Source: Plasmopara viticola (taxonomy: Eukaryota; Oomycota; Peronosporomycetes; Peronosporales; Peronosporaceae). Taken from it: 46,981 nt of DNA. Below are positions 10,201-18,042 of this stretch, piece by piece (position 1 is the first letter of the stretch; each line of letters opens with the position of its first letter). Below the pieces are notes generated by a model. It was not told the DNA's origin, searched no databases, and saw only the letters and a program-made list of their open reading frames with translations. The stretch spans positions 1 through 46,981 of the forward strand of contig MBPM02000252.1 of the NCBI GenBank assembly GCA_001695595.3, in the 5' to 3' direction. The position numbers and the translations under genes are program-made.

Positions 10201-13200
10201 ACGACCATGTCTTCTGCGCACAACGTCTCAGCCAAGATCGCCATCGAGAAATTCAACGGCGACAACTTTGCCACGTGGAACCGCTACATGCGTGGCGTGT
10301 TCCTGACCAAGTCGGTATGGCACGTAGTCAACCGGGAGGTGACTCCGACCTTCGCCGACGCACGTGCTGCGGACGAGTATGTCAAGACCAGCAACGTTGC
10401 TTTTGGTCTGATGCTCTTGCATATGGAGGCCGACTACCATCACGTGGTTGATGACTGCGAGGAAGCGTGGGTCGCGTGGCAGCGTATCAAGACATTTTAC
10501 GGTGGATCACAGAAGGCTGGGCACATCTACTTGAAGCGTCAACTCTTCAGTATGGAGATGGCGGAAGGCGACAACGTCATGCACCACTGCAACGAAGTTC
10601 TCAACATCAGCGCCAAGCTCAGCAGTATTGGTGCCAAGATGGAGGATGAAGATGTTGCGATATGCTTGCTGCGGAGTCTCCCTAAAAGTTTTGAGAACGT
10701 TGTTCTTAACTTGGAGATTAGCAACGCGGAACTGCGGACGCAAGACGTTGTGAAAGTGCTCACGAATGAGCATATCAAGCGTCAAAGTGCAAAGACTCCG
10801 GTGGTTAAGACTGAAGATGCGGTGAAGGCATTTAGTGCTGAGCGTGAGTCTCGCCAATGCACATACTGTGGAAAATTGGGGCACTCCGTGGAGAGGTGCT
10901 GGACCAAGCAAAAAGACGACAATCGAGGTGCTCGACGCGGCGGCCAAGCTCGTGGACGCGGAGCCAACAATATCTACTATCGACCCAATGATGATTACGA
11001 GTACGACCGTGTTGCGTTTGCTGTATCGCTGGAATGTGGACTTTCAAGTGGCAAGAATATGCCAGGGATGTGGGCGATTGACAGTGGTGCTACTCATCAC
11101 ATCTGCAACAACAAGGCCAAGTTCGTCATGCTGAATGAGCAAGATAAAGGCGAGCTATCGGTGGCTGACGGCAACAAGGCCGAGATCAAGGGCGTTGGCA
11201 CCATCATTGAACGAGTGGTTCTGTCCGATGGTGAAGAACGCGACATCGAAATCAAGGATGCATTATACGTGCCGATGATGAACAAGAACCTGCTATCAGT
11301 ACCTCAGATCAACAAAAGTGGCAAGTTTAAAGTGGTGTTTGATGGCGCACACATGCACATTGCACGGAAATCTTCGCATCAAGTGGTGGCCACAGCAGAT
11401 CTTGTGGATGGACTATATTGGCTTCGTACGGCTCAGCGCTCGGCAAATGCGACTACACGTGGAAACAGTGGTGTCGACTTACACGCGCGTATGGGTCATG
11501 CTCCAGTCGACGTGCTTCGCAAAATGGTGACTACCAACATGATCAAGGATGCATGCGCGCCTATTAAGTCAAGTGGATCAAGTGCATGCCGAGGGTGTCA
11601 GCAAGGAAAGATGGTCCAAAAACCATTCCCAAGCAACCAGGACAAGCGCAGCTACGACACATTTGAGCTGCTCCACTTTGACATCTGTGGGCCCATGGAG
11701 ACAAACTCTCTCGGCGGGAGCAAGTATCTCTTGCTAATCGTGGATGAAGCTAGCGGGTGTATGAAGGGTTTCTGCCTGCGCGCCAAGTCCGAAAGCGAGG
11801 AATGCGTCAAGAAGTACATCTTGATGGTGCAGACACAGTTCAGCAAGAAGGTCAAGTTTGTACGACACGACGGAGCCCGCGAATTTGCAACAAGCTCGCT
11901 TCAAGCTTTCTACGAAGATGAAGGTATCGAGCAGCAAACTACGGTGCCATACGCACACCAGACTAACGGCACAGCGGAGCGCGCCATCAGAACCATCGTC
12001 ACAATCGGCCGCAGCATACTGCACCATGCCAAGTTGGACAAGTGTTTTGGGGTGAAGCTGCTATGGTGGCTATCTACATCAAGAATCGCCTTCCGTCGCC
12101 CAAGGTTAGCAACAAGACTCCTTTTGAGATCGTGCACAAGTTCAAGCCAAGCGTCAAACATATGCGTGTTTTCGGGTGCCGGACTTACGTTCTCACTCCG
12201 AAAGAAAAGCGGCTCAAGTGGGACCCCAAGGCTCGTGCAGGGATTTTCGTGGGTTACGAAGAGGTGTCCAAGGCTTATAGGGTTTTTGATATTGAGGCTG
12301 GACAAGTGGTGATTACTCGCGATGTCACCTTCGACGAATCAAGTTTCGGCATCTTGGATATGAGTAGTGGTGATCATGAAGATGACGACGATGATTTCGA
12401 CCTCGACTCGCTAAGCATCAATGATCTGGATGCAGCTCATCCGATGATCTTCAAGCAGGCGGGAAAGCGCAAGGAGCGTACAAGTGTGACGAATACTGAT
12501 CGCAACTCGACAAGCACCAACCATGAGCATCACGGAGCTGGACTTGAAGAGGGAAGCGCTCCTGAAGGGTCAAACGAACGTCGAGCCAAGCGCAGATCAG
12601 TCGAGCGGACATCACGTTTTCCCGTGGATGAAGAAGAGAAAGCCACACCGGATGATGACGCTACCCCTCCTGTCTTTTGGCGAGCAAGTGCAAACGCGGT
12701 CGAAGCCGGCGATCTGTCAGAGCCAACGACATTTCAAGATGCTGTTAGCGGGCCTGACCAAGTTCACTGGCGCAAGGCTATCCATGCAGAACTGGACTCG
12801 TTGCACCTTCGTGGCGTGTTTCGAGCCGCTAAACTGCCCACCGGACAGCAAGCCATTGGAACCAAGTGGGTGTTCAAGATTAAGCGCAAGGCCGACGGAT
12901 CCATTGAAAAGTACAAGGCGCGTCTCGTGGCTAAAGGATTCAAGCAAAAATTTGGCATCGATTATACGGAAACGTTCTCGCCCGTTGTCAAGTATGTGAC
13001 ATTGCGAATGGTGATCAGCTTGACCAAGTACTTTGGGTGGCCTCTGGATCAACTGGATGTGGTGACGGCGTTCCTTTACGGCGTTATGAAAGAAGTCGTG
13101 TATTGTATGGTACCCGAAGGTATGGAGCTTGACGGTGACCACAACTGTTTGGAATTGGTCAAGGCGATTTACGGCCTGAAGCAAGCTTCGCGCGTATGGA

Positions 13201-14271
13201 ACGAGACGTTTGACGAGTTTGTATGCTCGATCGGATTTCAAGTGTCCCATTTCGACCCCTGTCTGTACATCAAGGTAACGGACGGCAAGTGTGTACTTTT
13301 GCTGGTGTACGTCGATGATGTGCTCGTTACCGGCAGCTCGAATGACCAAGAGTGACTTGAAGATGCGCTTCGAGATGACGGACAGCGGCAAGTGTGCGTT
13401 TGTTTTGGGCATCGAGCTAGTGGACAACGCTGATGGCAGCGTGACAATGTGCCAGCGACGTTACGTGGAGGACATTCTCAAGCGTTTTGGAATGGACGAC
13501 TGCAAGGCTGTGATTAGTCCGACGGACATAAGTTTACGACTTGTTTCGAGCAATGTAACATCCAAGGTCAACGCTCCATTTCGTGAAGCAGTGGGTGCTC
13601 TCATGCACTTGGCAACAGCGACACGTCCAGGCATCGCTTTTGCTGTTGGCTACGTTTCGCGCTTCACGGAGAACCCACAAGCCGAGCACTGGATTGCAGT
13701 TAAGCGTATTCTACGCTATCTGCAAGGAACCAAGTCACACGGTCTTTGCTTCAAGTCTGGCAACAAGGTGGACTTTCTTGGATATTCCGACGCGGACTGG
13801 GCTGGAGATCATGCTGACCGCAAGTCGACTTCGGGCTATGTGTATTTGCTGATGGGTGCTCCTGTAAGCTGGGGAAGCAAGAAGCAGTCAAGTGTGTCGC
13901 TGTCTACAAGCGAAGCGGAGTACATCGCGCTAAGTCTTGCGATTCAGGAAGGCAAGTGGGTGCATCGTCTACTCTGCGAGATTCTAGCTGCAGCGATGGA
14001 TAAGTCGGACCCCGAGCTAAAGATCATGGAAGACAACCAGTCGTGTATCAAGATGACGAAGAATCCGGTAAATCATGGTCGGGCCAAGCACATCGACATC
14101 AAGTATCACCACATTCGTGATGAAGTCAAGCGCGGTGAAGTGAAGTTGGAGTACTGCGAGACTGCAATCATGCTGGCGGACATCATGACGAAAGGGCTGC
14201 CAGGACCACGTCATGCCGACCTAATGAAGGCTCTCGGATTCACGCGTGCTCGTATTGAGGGGGAGTATTGA
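10192..14271 (+). pseudogene. A Gag-Pol polyprotein with two frame breaks
   Basis: The start at 10192 is preferred over an in-frame ATG at 10030 because 10030 lies inside the LTR and the 10192 context is conserved in all lineages. Seen in order: Gag; CCHC knuckle C223-C236; protease DSGATHH at D297; gag-pre-integrase with CRGCQQGK; integrase D497, D560, E596 (D-62-D-35-E). One base appears lost near 12040, shifting the frame; the RT continues at 12042-13355 with YVDD near 13308. A deletion of about 14 bp near 13346, relative to the A' copy, shifts it again; RNase H follows to 14271 with YSDADWAGD, STSEAEY and MEDNQ. The stop TGA lies within the first six bases of the 3' LTR. The domains are complete but the frame is broken, so it is probably not active. 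Confidence 0.9.
14257..14265 (+). other. Polypurine tract of A
   Basis: GAGGGGGAG lies directly before the 3' LTR and also encodes the last residues of the polyprotein (EGE). Confidence 0.8.
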
Positions 14272-14614
14272 AGGTAACCGGTTTCCCTCCGTTTTATTCC
14301 GGTTCCCAAGACTGTCCAATACGAGCGGCTGTCCAACGGTTCAAACATACAACGATGACGCCATGGATAAACACACGGACAGGCGCACTCAGGATGATTG
14401 CGCCCGGATGAGAAGATGATTGCGCCCAGATGGTAAGCTCTTTGATTGGCTTAGATAATTGAATGGCTTAGATGTAGCAAGGAGTTGTGAACTAAGGACC
14501 AAATTAATAAACTCACTTCCAAATATTCCTTCTTCTACTCAAGTGTCTTCGCTCCGGTTTTCCACCGCGCAGACTCTTCGTTTTTCTCCTTCGTCCTCTT
14601 CAGCTCATTCAACA
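14266..14614 (+). repeat. A 3' LTR (349 bp)
   Basis: It starts TATTGAAGGTAACC and ends TTCAACA, and is followed by the GAATT duplication. The start supplies the Tyr codon and the TGA stop of the polyprotein. Small differences from the 5' LTR lie in the TTTTATTCC, GGATGAGAAG, GATAAAC and TTCCACC regions. Confidence 0.94.
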
Positions 14615-14619
14615 GAATT

Positions 14620-16984
14620 GTGCTCAAGTATACGCCGCCGTACACACCGCAGCTTAACGGAGTTGCGGAGCGTATGAATCGGACGCTTGTGGAATGCGCA
14701 AGGTGCATGTTGGAGCACGCGGGTCTCGCCAAACACTACTGGGGAGAAGCAGTTATGACAGCAATGTTTCTTCGAAATCGGTGTCCATCGCGTGCTATCG
14801 AGCACCAGACGTCACCTTTCGAGCTTTGGACAGCCAAGAAACCACTATTAGCCAACTTGAAAGTGTATGATTGTCACGCGTTCGTGCATGTTCCGAAGGA
14901 AAAGCGCTCGAAACTGGATGCGAAAGCAATATTGTGTCGATTTTTGGGCTACTCGGAGCACCAAAAGACGTATCGCTTTGAAAAATTGTCGACTGGTCGA
15001 ATCGTTATGAGTCGTGATGCTCAGTTCAAGAAGGACACTTTCGACAGTGGAAGATTGGCTGTCGAAAATAAAAGCACTATTGTCGAGATTCATGATGAGG
15101 ATGAAGGAATATCGACGGACGACGAAAACGAGATTGAGCAAGAGCAGGATGAGACACACGACGCAAGTACGGACTTTGAATTGGGAAGCAAGCGGCACAC
15201 TCGTACTCAATCTTTGGAAAAGGTGACTGAAGTACCGCAGCCCAAGCGTCATGTGCCCAAATACCAACGCTCGACACTCGAAGAAATGTCGGCTCTGGCT
15301 ACAATTCGCGAAGAGGGCTACGAAGCCGCCCACGTCGTGTATTCAGTGGGAGAATCGCCGACAACGTTTAAGTCGGCGATGGAATCCAGTGACGCGGGCC
15401 AATGGAAAGCTGCATGCGACTCGTAGCTGGAGTCACTCCACAAGAACAAGACTTGGGATGTTGTTCCTCTGCCTAAAGGACGCAAAGCGATCGGCTGAAG
15501 ATGGGTGTTTCGAGTCAAGGAAAACCAAGATGGGATTATCGAGCGGTTCAAGGCGCGACTCGTTGCCAATGGATTTTCACAAAAGTTTGGAGTTGATCAT
15601 GAGGAGACATTTGCGCCGGTGGCGAAGTTCACTTCAATTCGCATCGCGTTGAGTATGGCTGCCAAGTACGGTTTGACGCTACATCAGATGGACGTGAAGA
15701 CTGCTTTCTTAAACGGAGTTCTGGATGAAGAAATTCATATGCAGCAGCCTGGAGGATATGTGAGCGAAAACAAACAAGATCATGTATGTAAGCTGAAGCG
15801 TTCGTTGTACGGTCTTAAGCAATCACCGCGCATGTGGAACCAAACCATCGACGACTTTATGATCAAGATGAGTTTCAGCAAGTGTGAGTCCGATCACTGT
15901 GTCTACATCAAGCGCGTGGACGACGATATGGTTATTGTTGTGCTGTACGTGGATGATCTCATTGTAGCAAGCAGCAACAACTCGCTCCTTGTCTCCACCA
16001 AGCGTGCGCTAGGCGACCGATTTGAGATGACTGACCTCGGCGAGCTTAAGTACTTTCTCGGTATGGAAATCGGTCAAGACCAAGTATCCGGTCGAGTCAC
16101 GATGCGACAAACCAAGTTTCTCAAGTCAATTCTGAGCAAGTTTGGCATGCAAGATAGCAAGCCGGTCAAGACGCCTCAAGAAGCAGGGCTCAAGCTGACA
16201 AAGAACATGTGTGAAGGCGGCTGCAAGCATGAAGTTACGATGAAGAATGAGCCTTATCGAAGTTGTGTTGGTGGCATAATGTATCTTATGGTTGCGACGC
16301 GACCGGACCTTGCTGCGGCTGTGGGAGTTCTAAGCCAGTTTGCTGCTGATCCGTGTCCGACGCATTGGCAAGCACTCAAGCGAGTTCTTCGATACTTAAA
16401 GGCAACGGAAACGCATGGACTCCAGTTTTAAAGTTGCGGTCCGACTAAGTTACTTGGGTATTCGGATGCAGACTGGGCTGGAGACATCGAATCTCGCCCC
16501 CTCGCCAATAGCGCACGAACAAATACTTTCTCCCTATGTGACCAGATCCCAACGAAGTGTGGCGCTTTCCTCAACAGAGGCGGAGTACATGGCTTTATCA
16601 GAAGCCACACAAGAAGCGGTTTGGCTCAAGGTATTTCTGTGCGAGCTTGGTGAGATGACTTCCAAAGAGTCTGTCAGGATATTTGAGAACAATCAAGGTT
16701 CGATTGCGTTGGCCAATAATCCAGAATTTCACAAGCGCACAAAACATATCGACATTCGCTACCACTTTGTGCGAGAAAAGGTTGAGGACGGCCAAGTCAA
16801 CCTTGAGTACATCCCTACGCAAGACATGCTGGCCGACATAATGACGAAGCCAATTCCATCCGCGCAGTTCGATGTTCTGCGTTCAAAACTTGGGATACAA
16901 GGCGTCGCCGTTGCCGAGTCGAGTGGGAGTGTTGTCGAAGATGCTGGTGATGATACGCCTCGACCAGCGACTACATATCGGTAA
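14620..16984 (+). pseudogene. C polyprotein, C-terminal part: end of integrase, RT, RNase H
   Basis: It resumes the host frame with VLKYTPPYTPQLNGVAERMNR, which carries the third integrase catalytic residue (Glu). The acidic linker and RT start follow. Stop codons interrupt at 15424-15426 (TAG in ACDS.LES) and near 15496 (TGA in place of a residue before RWVFRV). The RT is then open from 15505 with LHQMDVKTAFLNG and YVDD near 15950. The frame breaks near 16430. At about 16480-16560 the RNase H sequence between WAGD and VALSSTEAEY is replaced by sequence unlike the B homologue. The end, TPRPATTYR and its stop, is inside the 3' LTR. Confidence 0.88.
16921..16929 (+). other. Polypurine tract of C
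   Basis: GAGTGGGAG directly precedes the 3' LTR. The same nine bases precede the D and B 3' LTRs. Confidence 0.8.
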
Positions 16985-17209
16985 GTATTGGTATCTGCAA
17001 TCAGTTGATGACTGACTGAGGGAGCGGGTTCAAGATGGGCAAATGATCGGTTTCGGGATGGGAAGATGATTGCGCCCGGATGGTGAATTGTTCTGATTGG
17101 CTTAAATAAATCATTGGCTTAGAGGTAGCATGTAGTTGTGAACTAAGGACCTTTTTAATATATTCACTTTGCATTTTGCCAACTAGTGCTCACTTCGACC
17201 TTTTCAACA
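16930..17209 (+). repeat. C 3' LTR (280 bp)
   Basis: It starts TGTTGTCGAAG and ends TTTTCAACA, followed by the GTAAA duplication. It has a single copy of the 21-bp unit. Other differences from the 5' LTR include CTTAAATAAATC for CTTAGATAAATC and GGACCTTTTTAATA for GGACCATTAAATA. Confidence 0.93.
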
Positions 17210-17214
17210 GTAAA
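17210..17214. repeat. Target-site duplication GTAAA, right copy
   Basis: It pairs with 7772-7776 and marks the right edge of the C insertion in D. Confidence 0.92.
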
Positions 17215-17642
17215 TGTCCTCGTCCAAAGTGCCATTGAGAAAGGCTGTCTTGACGTCCATCTGATGCAGCATCAAATTGTGCTTGGCCGACAGACTTAGA
17301 AGAATCCTGATCGAAGTAAACTTGGCCACTGGAGAGAAAGTCTCTTCGTAGTCGACTCCATGCTTCTGAGAAAAGCCTTTGGCCACGAGTCGTGCTTTGA
17401 ACCGCTCAATCTTTCCGGCTTGATTTTCTTTGATCCGGAAGACCCATCTACAGCCGATAGCCTGGCGACCTTTCGGCAAAGGTACTAAGTCCCAGGTCTT
17501 GTTCTTGCAAAGAGAGCTCACTTCGGCATCGCACGCCTCTTTCCATTCGGCCGCGTTGCTGGATTCTATTGCCGACTTGAAAGTCGTCGGCATTTCTCCA
17601 ATCCACAACAGAGGCCGCTTCGAAATCTTGGGCCGTTGCAGA
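17210..17642 (-). pseudogene. D polyprotein, RT N-terminal part
   Basis: Read leftward from 17642 it gives SATAQDFEAAS, then EMPTTFKSAIESSNAAEW, the RT start NKTWDLVPLPKGRQAIG, RFKARLVAKGFSQKHGVDYEETF and LHQMDVKTAFLNG, ending at DEDIY on the GTAAA duplication. These match the B polyprotein at about residues 820-965. The protein continues in 7776-6499. Upstream coding sequence is cut off by the A LTR fragment at 17643. Confidence 0.87.
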
Positions 17643-17749
17643 TGTTGAATGAGCTGAAGAGGACGAAGGAGAAAAACCGAAGAGTCTGCGCGGAGGAAAA
17701 CCGGAGCGAAGACACTTGAGTAAAAGAAGGAATATTTGGAAGTGAGTTT
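17643..17749 (-). repeat. Truncated minus-strand A LTR (U5 end)
   Basis: TGTTGAATGAGCTGAAGAGG and following bases are the reverse complement of the last 107 bp or so of the A LTR (compare 10080-10187). It breaks off at AGTGAGTTT, where the first B LTR starts. An A element or solo LTR therefore inserted in D, and the B array later inserted in that LTR. The remaining A LTR should lie beyond the right edge of the window. Confidence 0.85.
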
Positions 17750-17794
17750 TGTTGTCGAAGATGCTGTAAAAGTAACGCCTCGACCAGCGACTTC

Positions 17795-17814
17795 ATACCG
17801 GTAAGTACCGGTAT
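17795..17814. promoter_or_regulatory. Perfect 9-bp dyad in the B LTR (function unknown)
   Basis: ATACCGGTA-AG-TACCGGTAT is an inverted repeat with a 2-base spacer. In the 3' LTR of each unit the polyprotein stop TAA falls in its middle. The C and D LTRs have only degraded versions. I cannot tell whether it acts as DNA, as RNA hairpin or not at all. Confidence 0.5.
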
Positions 17815-17884
17815 CTGCAATCAGTTGATGACTGACTTAAAGAGCGGGTTCAAGATGGGCAAAAGATCGGTTTCGGGATGGGAA

Positions 17885-17985
17885 GATGATTGCGCCCGGA
17901 TGGTGAGTCATTCTGATTGGCTTAGATAAATCATTGGCTTAGAGGTAGCATGTAGTTGTGAACTAAGGACCATTAAATATATTTA
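17885..17985 (+). promoter_or_regulatory. Likely promoter region of the B LTR
   Basis: 17885-17971 is the 87-bp block conserved in all lineages. It holds two inverted CCAAT-box matches (TGATTGGCT at 17914-17922 and TCATTGGCT at 17931-17939, 17 bp apart). A 12-bp palindromic TATA-like stretch, TAAATATATTTA, follows at 17974-17985. Promoter activity is inference; the transcription start and the R region boundaries are not visible. The same elements recur in every B LTR. Confidence 0.5.
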
Positions 17986-18029
17986 CTTTGCATTTTGCCA
18001 TCTTCAGCTCAAGTGACCTTTATTCAATA

Positions 18030-18042
18030 GGTTATGAGCCCA
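18030..18042 (+). other. Primer-binding site of B unit 1
   Basis: GGTTATGAGCCCA, complementary to the initiator tRNA-Met anticodon stem-loop. The start codon ATG at 18034 pairs with the CAU anticodon. Equivalent sites are at 22402-22414, 26773-26785 and 31145-31157 (plus) and 36648-36660, 42334-42346 and 46710-46722 (minus). Confidence 0.88.

Larger units (their letters stand above)
9837..14614 (+). mobile_element. Complete copia element A nested in the integrase region of C
   Basis: It is 4778 bp long with LTRs of 351 and 349 bp, primer-binding site 10188-10200, polypurine tract 14257-14265 and GAATT duplications. The termini are TATTG and CAACA, fixed exactly by the duplication, so the left end is TA rather than TG. 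The LTRs differ at about half a dozen places, roughly 2%, which makes it older than the B copies. Confidence 0.95.
7777..17209 (+). mobile_element. Copia element C, complete, carrying a nested A element
   Basis: It is bounded by LTRs at 7777-8077 and 16930-17209 and by GTAAA duplications. Without the A insertion and its extra GAATT the element is about 4650 bp, the same length as a full B element. The termini are the canonical TGTTG...CAACA. The two LTRs differ by a 21-bp repeat unit and several small changes, and the polyprotein has stops and indels, so this is an older insertion than B. Confidence 0.93.
6254..17642 (-). mobile_element. Minus-strand copia element D, split by the C insertion and truncated at its 5' side
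   Basis: Its 3' LTR (about 6254-6568) and RT/RNase H (6499-7776) lie left of the C element. The matching upstream RT part lies right of it (17210-17642). At the junction the protein reads DEDIY on the right piece and MAQPDGY on the left piece, the normal DEDIYM.QPDG of this group, with the 5-bp GTAAA duplicated. The 5' side stops at 17642, where a minus-strand A LTR begins, so Gag, protease, integrase and the 5' LTR are absent here. The left boundary is uncertain by a few bases because the D LTR end is diverged. Confidence 0.85.
17750..18029 (+). repeat. B LTR 1 (280 bp), left end of array
   Basis: It starts TGTTGTCGAAGATGC and ends TTTATTCAATA. It is bounded on the right by the primer-binding site at 18030. 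The left edge is fixed by the polypurine tract junction of the other copies. The U5 end is TA instead of CA; this is supported by the duplication flanking the B element at 32291-36940. Confidence 0.94.
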
